Assembly (NCBI GenBank): GCA_963733135.1
Contig: CAVTBX010000011.1
Span: forward strand, 1-21,775
Length of the DNA: 21,775 nt
Source of the DNA: CAVTBX01 sp963733135
GTDB lineage: Bacteria > Actinomycetota > Thermoleophilia > Gaiellales > Gaiellaceae
Reading direction: 5' to 3'
The position numbers and the translations under genes were made by a program. The notes beneath the pieces were generated by a model that was given only the letters and a program-made list of their open reading frames with translations, did no database searches and was not told where the DNA came from. Of the stretch, positions 7,452-14,630 are shown piece after piece. Position 1 is the stretch's first letter, and every line of letters starts with the position of its first letter.

Positions 7452-8093
7452 TCAGAGCGCCGCGTCGAGCACGGCTCTGGCCTGCGAGACGGCGGCCGAC
7501 GAGATGGTGTGCGCGACGGGATCCTCGCGGTAGGTCACGGCGAGCCCGGCCGCATCGAGCCGCTCGCGAGCGTCCCGGCCGAACTCAACGCCGATCACAG
7601 GGTCGAGCGAGCCGTGTGAGATCGAGACCGGGAGGCCGGCGCGTCCTTCGAGGTCGAGCTCAAAGCCGACGACGGTGGGCACGAACCCACTCAGCGCCAG
7701 GATCGCCGCCGGGCGAGGACGACCCTCGGCGAGGCCGAGCGAGTACGACATGACGGCGCCTTGCGAGAACCCGGCCAGGACGGTCTGCTCCACCGCCACT
7801 CCCTCCTCGGCCAGAACCGCGTCGAGCCAGGCGGCAGCCCGCTCGAAGGTGGCGTGGAACGTGTCGGCGTCCGGGTAGCCGATCTCACGGACGACGTACC
7901 AGTGCGCGCCTCCGGGCGGAAGTCGGAGCGGGCCGCGCGGCAGGAAGCCGACCAGACGCCGCTTTGGGTCGAGGACGTCCAGCAGCGGCTCGAGATCGTG
8001 CTCGTCCGCGCCGCGGCCGTGGAGGACTACGAGGGCGCCCTCGGGCTCGCCGGCCGGAGGGCGCGTTTGGTAGGTCAGGAAGTCGGTGCTCAC
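7452..8093 (-). CDS. Alpha/beta hydrolase, phospholipase/carboxylesterase family
   Basis: A 213-residue protein with the complete catalytic triad: nucleophile Ser110 in GFSQG, Asp164 in HGSLDPVI and His195 in VAHTIS. The oxyanion strand LHGRGADE is at residues 24-31. This is the layout of the small cytosolic carboxylesterase/acyl-protein thioesterase group (YpfH-like). It cleaves short acyl esters or thioesters; the natural substrate is unknown. It is convergent to the aquaporin gene. Its length matches the family, and no signal peptide is present. Confidence 0.88.
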   Translation of the reverse strand: MSTDFLTYQTRPPAGEPEGALVVLHGRGADEHDLEPLLDVLDPKRRLVGFLPRGPLRLPPGGAHWYVVREIGYPDADTFHATFERAAAWLDAVLAEEGVAVEQTVLAGFSQGAVMSYSLGLAEGRPRPAAILALSGFVPTVVGFELDLEGRAGLPVSISHGSLDPVIGVEFGRDARERLDAAGLAVTYREDPVAHTISSAAVSQARAVLDAAL

Positions 8094-8145
8094 CGAGCGG
8101 TGAGCCTAATCGGAGCTCTTCGCTGCTGGGCAGCTGACGCTCGGG

Positions 8146-8739
8146 CTAGTCGTCCCGGTCGTCCTCGCGCTCGTCGTCCTCACGGTCGTCGCCCTCACCG
8201 TCGTCGTCGTGCTCGTCCTCGACGGATTCGTCGTCGTGGCGGCTCTGGCTTTCGCCTCTATCGTCGCCGTCGCCGTAGTTGTCGTTGTTGTTGTCGTCCT
8301 GACCGCCGTCGCCGTCGCCGTAGTTGTCGTTGTTGTTGTCGTCCTGACCGCCGCCGGAGCTCGAGCCCGCGCCTGCACTCGCGCCGCCTGCCGGGCCTGC
8401 GCTCGCCTTCGCGGAGCTCCCGCCCGATCCCGAGCCGGAAGTGGACGAGCCTGCGGCCGCGCCGGCTGAGCTTATCTCGGAGACCATCTGTTGATCGGAT
8501 TCACGGTCGATCTCAGGCGCCTCTCGGCGTGTGGGTGTCCTCGAGCTCGGGCGGTCACGGGCCGGCTCTGCCTCGGCGGGCACCACGACAACGGGAGCCA
8601 CGCCTTGCTCCCCTGTGACCGAAGTGCGAGCCATGCCGCTCGGCTGGATGTCCGTGATCGTCCGCGCGGCGACGAGGAGCACGCCGAAGGCAGCCGGAAT
8701 GGCAAGACCCCACAAGACCCCTCCGAGAACCCGCCTCAT
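8146..8739 (-). CDS. Hypothetical membrane-anchored protein with Gly/Ser linker and Asn/Asp-rich acidic tail
   Basis: A protein of about 197 residues that I do not recognise. An N-terminal hydrophobic segment (LGGVLWGLAIPAAFGVLLVA) after MRRV suggests a signal anchor. It is followed by a Pro/Ala/Arg-rich stretch, a Gly-Ser-Ala linker, two exact copies of a 15-residue unit containing QDDNNNDNYGDGD, and an Asp/Glu/Arg-rich tail to the C terminus. The acidic repeats could bind cations or form an extended surface brush; that is inference. I use ATG 8739 because GAGG lies eight bases upstream. A GTG nine bases earlier is possible. It lies between the DUF72 gene and the hydrolase on the same strand. 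Confidence 0.7.
   Translation of the reverse strand: MRRVLGGVLWGLAIPAAFGVLLVAARTITDIQPSGMARTSVTGEQGVAPVVVVPAEAEPARDRPSSRTPTRREAPEIDRESDQQMVSEISSAGAAAGSSTSGSGSGGSSAKASAGPAGGASAGAGSSSGGGQDDNNNDNYGDGDGGQDDNNNDNYGDGDDRGESQSRHDDESVEDEHDDDGEGDDREDDEREDDRDD
8263..8352 (-). repeat. Two perfect 45-bp tandem repeats inside the acidic-tail gene
   Basis: 8263-8307 and 8308-8352 are identical. Each encodes a 15-residue unit rich in Asp and Asn. Perfect identity at the DNA level points to a recent in-frame duplication or ongoing slippage, so copy number may vary between strains. Confidence 0.9.
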
Positions 8740-8792
8740 CCCCTGCACCTCACACTAGGTGCCATCGGCAGGTTGGCCGAGTACTTTGAGCG

Positions 8793-9716
8793 TCAGCCGT
8801 TGCTGACGCCCGGTTCGAGCAGCTGCTTCAGCCTGAGCGCGTTCACCGGCGCCTGTGCGATCCAGCCGCCGGACCCGTCCGGGCTCCTCCCATTGTTGTT
8901 GAAGAACGCGAAGGCTTGCTGTGTGTGCTCGGCAAGCTCGTGGAGCGTGCCCGCCCATTCGGCCAGCTCGGCATCGTCGTATAGGTAGTCGAACCGCTCA
9001 GCGGCGCTTCGCCCGCGGATGTTCCACGTCCCTGCATTCCGCCCGTGGAAGCGCACGTACAGAAGCGGGCTGGTCAGTGCGAGCACTGTCGGAACGAGGT
9101 TCTTCGCCTCCGTTTTCGGCGCGTCCACGATCACATGGCTGGCGTCGAGCTCCTCGAGAAGGCGCAGGGTCTCAGCCCGGTTTTCGTCGTCGAGCCAGCT
9201 CCGGTGTCGGAACTCGACCAGGACGTGGTGACCGGCGAGCTGCTCGCGGGCCCAGGCGAGGTAGTCGAAGGAGCTCTGGCGGAAGACAATGTAGGGCGGG
9301 AACTGAAGCAGGATCCCGCCGAGCTTCTCGGCGTTACGCAGAGGCTCGAGCGCGGCGAGGAAGCGCGCGAACACCTCGGCCCGGAGCTCGCGCGGTGGCC
9401 GGTCGACCCGGCCGCGCTCGTCGGTTGCGACGCCCTCGCGCAGGTCTGGCGGAAGTTGCTCAAGGCGCACTGGGTGGCGCGTCATCAAGCCGAACGCCTT
9501 CACGTGGAAGACGAATCCGTCCGGCGTGCGCTCTGCCCACTTGGTCGCGTAGTCCTCCTCGGGCAGGCGGTAAAAGGTCGAGTCGACCTCCACGGCGTCG
9601 AAATGATCCGCGTAGTGGCGCAGGCGCGCCTCACTCGAAGACACGCCGCGCGGGTACCAGAGCTTGACGAGCGACTCGTCCGCCCACGAGCAGGTTCCAA
9701 CGCGAATCTCCGCCAT
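8793..9716 (-). CDS. DUF72 domain-containing protein (YecE-like)
   Basis: A 307-residue protein with the landmarks of the DUF72 family: VGTCSW at residues 6-11, AVEVDSTFYRLP near 41-52, FVFHVKAF near 69-76, and LYVRFHGRN near 229. The family has a TIM-barrel fold and no agreed biochemical role. ATG 9716 is a sound start because VGTCSW sits near the N terminus in relatives. The C-terminal part is slightly longer than the core domain. The reading frame of the decayed HTH gene upstream runs into its 5' end. Confidence 0.9.
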   Translation of the reverse strand: MAEIRVGTCSWADESLVKLWYPRGVSSSEARLRHYADHFDAVEVDSTFYRLPEEDYATKWAERTPDGFVFHVKAFGLMTRHPVRLEQLPPDLREGVATDERGRVDRPPRELRAEVFARFLAALEPLRNAEKLGGILLQFPPYIVFRQSSFDYLAWAREQLAGHHVLVEFRHRSWLDDENRAETLRLLEELDASHVIVDAPKTEAKNLVPTVLALTSPLLYVRFHGRNAGTWNIRGRSAAERFDYLYDDAELAEWAGTLHELAEHTQQAFAFFNNNGRSPDGSGGWIAQAPVNALRLKQLLEPGVSNG

Positions 9717-9720
9717 GGCC

Positions 9721-10043
9721 CGAGCCTACTTCGGGTGGGCGGGCCGGAGGCAAGTAGTCGCTGGATTCGGCGTTCACGGGGACGGCGACGAGTCCCGGTT
9801 CCGCGTCGCGGAGACGCTCCGCGAGATCCGACGTAGACGGCGCGCCCGAAGCGGGGATCTCCGGGACGAGCACGAGCGGATCAGGGCGACGGCGACGGAC
9901 GAGCTTCCCGCTGGAGATCCACTCGTGGAGCGTCGATCTTCCGACGCCGACGTTCTGCGCGACGATCGCGATCGGATCCCGTCCGAGAGCTCGGACTCGA
10001 TCCGCTGGCGACGCTACGGGGTAAGCGCCGAAGGACGAGCCAC
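9721..10043 (-). pseudogene. Decayed helix-turn-helix gene, paralogue of the intact one at 11152-11475
   Basis: GTG 10043 opens with ARPSALTP, then hits TAG. After that stop, RRQRIESELSDGI continues the homology to ARPSVLTPELRERIEVELADGI of the intact gene. One base is then missing (the paralogue has GGGATCCCG, here GGGATCCG), and in the shifted frame the HTH core resumes as IAIVAQNVGVGRSTLHEWIS, close to IAAENAGISKSTLHAWIS. The remainder is unlike the paralogue, and the shifted frame stays open to 9631, inside the DUF72 gene. One nonsense codon plus one frameshift indicates a true pseudogene. The 3' limit is uncertain. Confidence 0.7.
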
Positions 10044-10047
10044 TCGG

Positions 10048-10245
10048 CTAGCCCGTCCGGGTCTGCGGTTGGCGGCCGATCACGAAGTACAGGATCGTCC
10101 CGAGGACCGGAAGGATGATCACGATGAGCGCCCAGGCGGCGAGCTGGCCGCGCGTCAGCGCGCTGCGCCGCTGCACTATGTCAACGAGTGCGACCGCCCA
10201 GGCCACGGCAGCGACGACGCCGACTAACCACCAAAACCACTCCAT
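10048..10245 (-). CDS. Small membrane protein, PLDc_N (phospholipase D nuclease N-terminal-like) domain
   Basis: A 65-residue protein with two hydrophobic segments: VVAAVAWAVALVDIV at about residues 10-24 and AAWALIVIILPVLGTILYFVI near 37-57, ending in a short basic tail. The second segment with LPVLGTILYFVIGR is the hallmark of the PLDc_N domain, found at the N terminus of cardiolipin synthases and as stand-alone small proteins of unknown role. The ATG at 10245 lies just after an AGGAGA-like site on the minus strand (GAGGAGAGGCTA before ATG). Confidence 0.85.
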   Translation of the reverse strand: MEWFWWLVGVVAAVAWAVALVDIVQRRSALTRGQLAAWALIVIILPVLGTILYFVIGRQPQTRTG

Positions 10246-10546
10246 TAGCCTCTCCTCGGGTCGCCGTGCGAGTAGGGGTCAGTGTAGGGATCCGTACGTT
10301 TCCGGATTTCTGGACACTGATCGCACGAGGAGTTTCTCGCGGGATCAGTCCCCACCGGGGAACGGGCCTCGGACGCTTTGGGGGCTGTCCCCCTCCCCGT
10401 CTCACGGACTGGCCGCATCCGAGACCTTTCGCACATTTACGGCCTCGACTTCGAGGGCGGTACTCCTCCCGCAATGTGACAAGATTCGAGATCGCAGAGC
10501 AGCCTTCCGGGCGGCGCTCCCCGGACTTACCAGAGGGGAAGCTTTC
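10246..10546. other. Gene-free stretch holding repeat copy A and the LapA leader
   Basis: This 301-base gap separates the divergent PLDc_N and LapA-like genes. It holds the first copy of the ~100 bp repeat (10297-10398) and a normal Shine-Dalgarno (AGAGGGG) for the LapA-like gene. I see no protein-coding frame with family similarity. Confidence 0.6.
10297..10398. repeat. Dispersed ~100 bp structured repeat, copy A
   Basis: It shares about 80 percent identity by eye with 12525-12627 in the same orientation. Shared landmarks are CGTTTCCGGATT at the left, GATCAGTCCC-ACCGGGG in the middle and GACGCTTTGGGGGCTGTCCC at the right. In this copy CTGATC...GATCAG encloses a CGAG/CTCG stem, followed by CCCC-ACC-GGGG and GGGGG-CTGT-CCCCC hairpins. 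In copy B the inner stem is GCGA/TCGC, so the bases differ but the pairing is kept. Confidence 0.7.
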
Positions 10547-10834
10547 ATGGTTCAACAGAGTCCTGATGACAACAGAAGTGGCAGCGCGGAAGGACAGGGG
10601 CGCCCGCTCGGCGCGGGGGCGATCGCCGCGCTTACGGGGGGCGGGCTGCTGGCTATCTTCATGATCCAGAACACCGAGGACGTCAAGATCAACTTCCTGT
10701 TCTGGGATTTCACCTGGCCGCTTTGGCTGTATACGTTCGTGATTGCGCTGGTCGGGGCATTGCTGTGGCTCGGACTGGGCGTGCTTCGTCGTCATCGGCG
10801 CCGCAAGGCGCGCCGCGAAGACCGAAGGGGCTGA
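10547..10834 (+). CDS. LapA domain-containing small membrane protein
   Basis: A 95-residue protein with a hydrophilic N-terminal tail of about 25 residues, then a helix GLLAIFMIQNTEDVKINFLF and a second helix WLYTFVIALVGALLWLGLG, ending in a strongly basic tail (LRRHRRRKARREDRRG). The F-x-x-QN-x-x-V-x-x-x-FL-F-W pattern between the helices is typical of LapA (YciS/DUF1049) domain proteins, which in E. coli work with LapB in lipopolysaccharide control. In Actinobacteria the role is unknown. AGAGGGG lies nine bases before the ATG, giving a clear start. Confidence 0.85.
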   Translation: MVQQSPDDNRSGSAEGQGRPLGAGAIAALTGGGLLAIFMIQNTEDVKINFLFWDFTWPLWLYTFVIALVGALLWLGLGVLRRHRRRKARREDRRG

Positions 10835-11151
10835 ACTCCCGCGGTATTGGCGTAGCCGCCTCCGGGTTCTCGCGTTCGCGTACACAGTCGAGCGGCCACG
10901 TGCCCTGGCGCGACGGATGGCGGACTCGTGACCGCGAGCGGCCACCGCGGGGACGGCTCGTCGGGCCCGAGGAACTCGGAGAGCGCCTTCACGTTCACGC
11001 CCGCGGCGATCATCAGGCTCGCTGCCGTGTGGCGGGCCTCGTGGAGCGTCACGGAGTCACGTCCCGCCGTCCTCCACGCTTCGCGGGCGCTCGACGCGCT
11101 CGGCGTCGCCGTCCGCGGCGAAGCCGTCCAGGAAGTCATTCCAGCGTTCGC
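10835..11151 (-). other. Gene-poor stretch with recombinase remnant
   Basis: Between the LapA-like stop and the HTH gene lies a fragment of a tyrosine recombinase (10966-11088) and a tiny open frame after the HTH stop. The 10835-10965 part shows nothing I can name; it carries no intact gene. Confidence 0.5.
10966..11088 (-). pseudogene. Tyrosine recombinase/integrase C-terminal fragment
   Basis: A 41-residue stretch on the minus strand contains TLHEARHTAASLMIAAGVN followed by VKALSEFLG. This matches the catalytic HxxR region and following helix of phage-type integrases, which usually continue as GHASI...YGH. Here, after FLG, the similarity stops, so the second His and the catalytic Tyr are absent. 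The N-terminal DNA-binding domains and the first catalytic Arg are also absent. It is a relic of an integrated element, consistent with the nearby phage-like HTH genes and the tRNA-Ser at 14768-14856. Confidence 0.7.
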
Positions 11152-11155
11152 TCAC
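11057..11155 (-). CDS. Tiny open frame overlapping the HTH stop codon (32 residues), doubtful
   Basis: A GTG at 11155 overlaps the TGA of the HTH gene (GTGA) and opens a 32-residue frame, beginning with VSERWNDFLDGFAADGD. Stop-start overlap would allow translational coupling. The composition looks protein-like (aromatic and acidic residues), but it overlaps the integrase fragment in another frame and I recognise no family. It may be the truncated start of a former downstream gene. Confidence 0.25.
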   Translation of the reverse strand: MSERWNDFLDGFAADGDAERVERPRSVEDGGT

Positions 11156-11475
11156 CGGCGCGCGTACTTCCGCGGCCAGCGGCGCTCCGCGAGCCACGCC
11201 GCCGCCCGCCAGTCCGACGAGGCCGCTTTCAGGATCGAGCCGATCACCGCCCGTTCGATCTTCTCCTCCTCGGGAAGATCCTCCTCGGTAGAAGGCTCTG
11301 ACTCCACGAGACGGAGATGCGGACGACGAGTGACGCAGCCTGCGCTGATCCAGGCGTGGAGCGTGGACTTGGAGATCCCCGCGTTCTCCGCAGCGATCCG
11401 GACCGGGATCCCGTCCGCGAGCTCGACCTCGATCCGCTCGCGAAGCTCCGGAGTCAGGACCGATGGACGGGCCAC
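11152..11475 (-). CDS. Helix-turn-helix protein, phage terminase-small-subunit-like
   Basis: A 107-residue protein opening with ARPSVLTPELRERIEVELADG, quoted here in part, followed by the HTH core IAAENAGISKSTLHAWISAG at about residues 28-47. The C-terminal SDWRAAAWLAERRWPRKYARR segment (about 87-107) resembles the WxAAAWxLERxxPxxYxxR tail seen in short phage-derived HTH proteins related to terminase small subunits. It probably binds DNA; its job outside a phage is unknown. It starts at GTG 11475. A broken paralogue sits at 9721-10043, so this family has duplicated locally. Confidence 0.7.
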   Translation of the reverse strand: MARPSVLTPELRERIEVELADGIPVRIAAENAGISKSTLHAWISAGCVTRRPHLRLVESEPSTEEDLPEEEKIERAVIGSILKAASSDWRAAAWLAERRWPRKYARR

Positions 11476-11492
11476 GAGGCCAGTCTACGGGC

Positions 11493-11993
11493 CTACCCGA
11501 GCCAAGGATCTCGCTCCGGTTCGCCTTTCCGCAGACCCGCTACGGCGTGCAGCAAGGCGCACATTTCTCGCGGATCGCCAGGCACGCACTCACCGAGGAT
11601 CTCGCCGCCACCAAGAGGACGCGGAAGCTCGACGCGATGCCGAGGCCGGAGGAGATATGTCAGGCACCCGTATCTCTTGTTGATGGGGGTGTAGAGCACG
11701 TCGAAGGCGACGAGCCGGAACCCGCCTGCCACTTGCCGGACGCGGACGTGATGGAACTGGTTGCAGCCGCTCACGGCAGTTCTGATCCAGACAACCGAGC
11801 CGTCCTTCGAGATGCGATCCAATGCCCAGGGCGTTCGGTGAAGCTGAGCGCGATACCCCTCACGTGCGGGGAGAGAACCCGGTGCCACTGCGCCCTTGCC
11901 CTCCTCCTTCACCCACGGCTGGTCGGCGAGGGTGCTGGCAGGCAGAAGCGCCAAGGCCGATGCGATGGCCGTTAACAGGACGGGAGGCTTCAT
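11493..11993 (-). CDS. Secreted hypothetical protein
   Basis: A 166-residue protein with a clear signal peptide: MKPPVLLTAIASALALLPAS followed by TLA and a likely cleavage before DQPW (residue 24). The mature part has two isolated cysteines (in VSGCNQFHH and RYGCLTYL) and two late ones (GECVPGD and EMCALL), which could pair as disulfides outside the cell. I recognise no family. It is on the same strand as the HTH gene 18 bases downstream, though the C-terminal end may have been altered in this rearranged region. Confidence 0.7.
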   Translation of the reverse strand: MKPPVLLTAIASALALLPASTLADQPWVKEEGKGAVAPGSLPAREGYRAQLHRTPWALDRISKDGSVVWIRTAVSGCNQFHHVRVRQVAGGFRLVAFDVLYTPINKRYGCLTYLLRPRHRVELPRPLGGGEILGECVPGDPREMCALLHAVAGLRKGEPERDPWLG

Positions 11994-12121
11994 CCTCTCT
12001 TCTGACGCTAGGTCGAGGCGGAAAGTTCCGTCACTGTCACGGGCCGGGTTGCCGCTACGTGGCAGCGGGGATGGGGTGCCTGCCCCAGGGCGTCGCCTAC
12101 AACCATCGACCGGCTATCAAC

Positions 12122-12136
12122 ACCGCCCGGGGCGGT
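12122..12136 (-). terminator. GC-rich hairpin after the zinc-ribbon-like gene
   Basis: ACCGCC-CGG-GGCGGT can form a 6-bp stem just downstream of the stop at 12143 on the minus strand. It is followed by GTTGAT rather than a T run, so termination strength is uncertain. Confidence 0.35.
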
Positions 12137-12142
12137 CAAGAG

Positions 12143-12331
12143 CTACCCGGGCGACGCGCCCGTGCCCGACTCCGCACCAGGGGGAATCGGTGCCTCTGAC
12201 GCACCCATCCGCCTCCGTGGCGGCTTATCACGCGTTTTGCCGCAGACCTGACAGACGTAGGTGAGTACGTCGCCTCGCCCCCTGCTGCGCCATTCGTGCT
12301 TCCCCAGACGGCACTGAAGGCTTCTCGCCAT
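12143..12331 (-). CDS. Small zinc-ribbon-like hypothetical protein
   Basis: A 62-residue protein with a CRLGKHEW element at residues 7-14 and YVCQVCGKTRD at about 25-35. The CxxC and the Cys/His of the first element could bind one zinc ion. Similar short proteins, with an R-x-G-x-H-x-W start and a CxxCGK pair, occur often in Actinobacteria without known role. The start is well supported: AGGAGGG lies four bases before the ATG. The C-terminal tail is Pro/Gly-rich and probably disordered. Confidence 0.7.
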   Translation of the reverse strand: MARSLQCRLGKHEWRSRGRGDVLTYVCQVCGKTRDKPPRRRMGASEAPIPPGAESGTGASPG

Positions 12332-12429
12332 GCGTCCCTCCTCAGCTCTCGGGCGAGCCTACGCCGCAGGGGAGCCGCGTGTCGATGCCGCGATCGACCC
12401 CGCCGGGTCTTGTCACTGCGCCTGCCGCG

Positions 12430-12450
12430 TGTCAGCCAAATGTCAGCCAA
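12430..12450. repeat. Direct repeat TGTCAGCCAA x2, 11-bp period
   Basis: Two identical 10-bp copies are separated by one base, so they are in phase on the DNA helix. They lie about 100 bases upstream of the zinc-ribbon-like start and could be a protein binding site or a recombination arm site. Confidence 0.45.
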
Positions 12451-12524
12451 CCCCTGTCTAAGCGTGTCTCATGACGTCCCGGCCGCCCTGCGGGTCTGAT
12501 CGAGCAAGCCTCCCGCTCGCTCAA

Positions 12525-12627
12525 CGTTTCCGGATTACTGGACTCCGATCACGCGCGACGTTTTCTTCGCGGAATCAGTCCCACCGGGGGGCACGGCCTC
12601 TGACGCTTTGGGGGCTGTCCCCTCCCG
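12525..12627. repeat. Dispersed ~100 bp structured repeat, copy B
   Basis: The second copy of the element at 10297-10398, in the same orientation. CGTTTCCGGATTACTGGACT opens it and GACGCTTTGGGGGCTGTCCC closes it. Its hairpins are kept with changed bases. It sits about 220 bases before the GT2 gene, while copy A sits about 150 bases before the LapA-like gene. Confidence 0.7.
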
Positions 12628-12847
12628 CCTACACAGAAGGCAGGATCCCGCATCCCGGGTGGGAACTCCGCGGCTACGCTTGAATTCCGCAGCCTGAGGA
12701 GGAGCGACGTCGTCGCAGCGCTCGATCGATGACGAAGTCACTGTCGCCGACGGCGATCTTCGATCTGTTCAGCCATCACGCAGACAGCTCTGGGGTCTAA
12801 CGCGCCGCCAGGGTCCAGCCTCGGGGCTTCGACCAACGGCTCGCTTC

Positions 12848-14149
12848 GTGATCGCATCCGCTCTGACCCTCGCCTGGGTCGCGTTCAGCTTCTGGGTGTC
12901 GGGGCCATGGAGGGATCAACTCGAGGACGCGATCGGTCCCGTCATGGCCTGGGTGATCCCGCTCTTCCTCGCCTACATCCCCGGTCTCGTCATCGGGTTC
13001 ATGATCTTCACGCTTCTAATCACGCGATATCAGGAACTCCCGCTCGAGCCACCCAAAGGGGACTGGCCCGAAGGCGAGTGGCCCTCGGTGACGATCCTCG
13101 TTCCCGCGTGGAACGAAAGCGAGGCGATCGTCCGCACGCTCGAACGCATCGCCGAACTCTCGTACGAAGGTCGGGTGGAGGTCGTCGTCGCCGACAACAA
13201 CTCGAGAGACGACACCGCCCTGCTCGCGGACGCGGCGGGTGATCGCCTCGCGCTCCGCTACCGACGCGTTTTCGAGGCGAAGCAAGGCAAGCACCACGTA
13301 CTAAACGCGGCCCTCACGACCGTGACGACGCCGCTCGTCGTGACCGTCGATGCCGACACCCTTCTGCAGCCGCAGTCGCTGACGCGACTCGTGGTTCGCC
13401 TCACGAGCGCACCGCAGGGCCAGCACGTCTCCGCGTGCGCCGCCGGGCTCGTCGCGGAGAACCCATTGGCGACCTTCGTCACGCGGATGCAGCAGTGGGA
13501 CTACCGGCTCGGGATCAACGGCGTCAAGCGGATGCAGTCGGCGTACAACACGGCGCTAGTCGCCCAGGGGGCGTTCTCGGCCTACTGGACGAGGGACCTG
13601 CGTGCCGTCGGCGGGTGGCCGGATGCGATCGGTGAAGACATCGTGCTCACCTGGGCGATGCTGGGGTCCCGGGGGATCGTGCAGTACGAGCCGGTCGCGC
13701 TCGGGTTCACGGTCGTCCCCGAGCGACTCGGTCGCCTCCTGAGCCAGCGCTCTCGCTGGGCACGCGGGATGGTCGAAGGCATTCGTACGCATCCACCTCG
13801 GACACAGCCCCGCATCCTCGCGAAGCTCGTCGCCGGGATCGACTACCTCGTCCCCTTCCTCGACATCGGGATCATCTTCTTCTGGGTGCCCGGAGTCATC
13901 CTCTTCCTCTTCGGCTATCCGCTGATCTTCGGGTGGTGGTCGATGCTCCTTCTTCCGATCACGCTTGCCGTCTTCGGCTTCTTGCAACGCTGGCAAGCAC
14001 GCCACGTCTTTCGCGCTCTCGACATCCGCCCGCAGTCCGACAAGCGCGGCTTCCTCGGCTACCTGCTCGCCTACCAAGTGCTGACTTCCGCAGCCGCTCT
14101 GCGCGGCTATGGCCAGCACATCGTCGGGTCGAGTCGGCGCTGGAAGTAG
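12848..14149 (+). CDS. Family 2 glycosyltransferase, processive polysaccharide synthase-like
   Basis: A 433-residue membrane protein. Two hydrophobic segments at the N terminus (about 1-18 and 28-60) precede a GT-A domain starting at SVTILVPAWNESEA near residue 79. The catalytic signature is complete: VVADNNSRDDT near 112, the DxD in VTVDADT near 164, the base-containing GEDIVLTW near 261 and the acceptor motif QRSRWARG near 299. C-terminal membrane helices follow (about 333-385). This is the layout of PgaC/IcaA- and hyaluronan/cellulose synthase-like enzymes that join sugars from UDP donors and thread the chain across the membrane. The sugar cannot be told. It starts at GTG 12848. No partner genes lie next to it. 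Confidence 0.9.
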   Translation: MIASALTLAWVAFSFWVSGPWRDQLEDAIGPVMAWVIPLFLAYIPGLVIGFMIFTLLITRYQELPLEPPKGDWPEGEWPSVTILVPAWNESEAIVRTLERIAELSYEGRVEVVVADNNSRDDTALLADAAGDRLALRYRRVFEAKQGKHHVLNAALTTVTTPLVVTVDADTLLQPQSLTRLVVRLTSAPQGQHVSACAAGLVAENPLATFVTRMQQWDYRLGINGVKRMQSAYNTALVAQGAFSAYWTRDLRAVGGWPDAIGEDIVLTWAMLGSRGIVQYEPVALGFTVVPERLGRLLSQRSRWARGMVEGIRTHPPRTQPRILAKLVAGIDYLVPFLDIGIIFFWVPGVILFLFGYPLIFGWWSMLLLPITLAVFGFLQRWQARHVFRALDIRPQSDKRGFLGYLLAYQVLTSAAALRGYGQHIVGSSRRWK

Positions 14150-14234
14150 CTGCCCGACGCGCAAGGATGCGGCGAGCCGTGCCGATCGGTTGGAGTGCGT
14201 CTCTTGCGCTCCTCTCGCGACCGCACCCCTCGAC

Positions 14235-14588
14235 CTAGCGGAGTTCGAGCTCCAGGAGCGCCCGCTTCACGTCCTCCGGCACGGCGCCGTTCAGGACGTA
14301 GCGGCCGGTCGTGGAGTGGTACTCGACCCAGCCGCGACGGATCTCTTCCCGGAGGATCTGACGGAGCATCCACTTGGGGCAGCGAACGGTCAGCCAGAGC
14401 TCCTGGAACGTCCGTCCCTGGGCGCGCTGGCGTGCTCGGCAGTTCTGATCGGCGCGGCGGCGGACAGCCCGGTAGCCGTCCGGATCACGGTTCTTCTGTC
14501 GGAGCTCGCGCTGACGTCGCGCTTCGGATTCCCGTTCGCGCCAGTCGGGATCTTGGGCGCTCCGACGTGCGTAGTACGTCTCCGTCAC
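14235..14588 (-). CDS. Hypothetical protein, basic coiled N-terminus and winged-helix-like C-terminus, phage-like
   Basis: A 117-residue protein beginning VTETYYARRSAQDPDW. Residues 15-65 are very rich in Arg, Glu and Gln and likely helical. The C-terminal 50 residues (TVRCPKWMLRQILREEIRRG, then WVEYHSTTGRYVLNG) have the pattern of a winged helix. I recognise no named family. I start it at GTG 14588; the frame is open further upstream but crosses the iterons and the tRNA terminator. The 11-bp iterons lie 43 bases upstream, which would suit an autoregulated DNA-binding protein. Confidence 0.55.
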   Translation of the reverse strand: MTETYYARRSAQDPDWRERESEARRQRELRQKNRDPDGYRAVRRRADQNCRARQRAQGRTFQELWLTVRCPKWMLRQILREEIRRGWVEYHSTTGRYVLNGAVPEDVKRALLELELR

Positions 14589-14630
14589 CGACGCGATTCT
14601 GACGGATCGTTTCCTGAACTGAAAACGTGC

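Larger units (their letters stand above)
12332..12847. other. Gene-free stretch of 516 bases holding direct repeats and repeat copy B
   Basis: Between the divergent zinc-ribbon-like gene and the GT2 gene lie two TGTCAGCCAA copies (12430-12450) and the second copy of the dispersed ~100 bp repeat (12525-12627). The last 220 bases before the GT2 start show no clear signal apart from a short TCGCCG-A-CGGCGA palindrome. No coding frame looks real. Confidence 0.6.

Noticed and set aside
8263..8352. CRISPR-like array
   Set aside because: The two 45-bp repeats abut each other, have no spacers and lie inside a coding frame.
8106..8469. Open frames rich in Val, Ala or Thr on both strands of the acidic-tail gene
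   Set aside because: They come from the codon repeats of the Asp/Asn-rich tail read in other frames; none has a plausible start or family.
10245..10436. Minus-strand open frame across repeat copy A, with a similar one across copy B
   Set aside because: Both share a GTAPKASEA peptide, but only because the repeat DNA is shared; starts and ends differ and hairpins explain the conservation better.
12728..12799. 23-residue open frame (MTKSLSPTAIFDLFSHHADS...) before the GT2 gene
   Set aside because: The nearest Shine-Dalgarno-like site is about 25 bases upstream, and nothing else supports translation.
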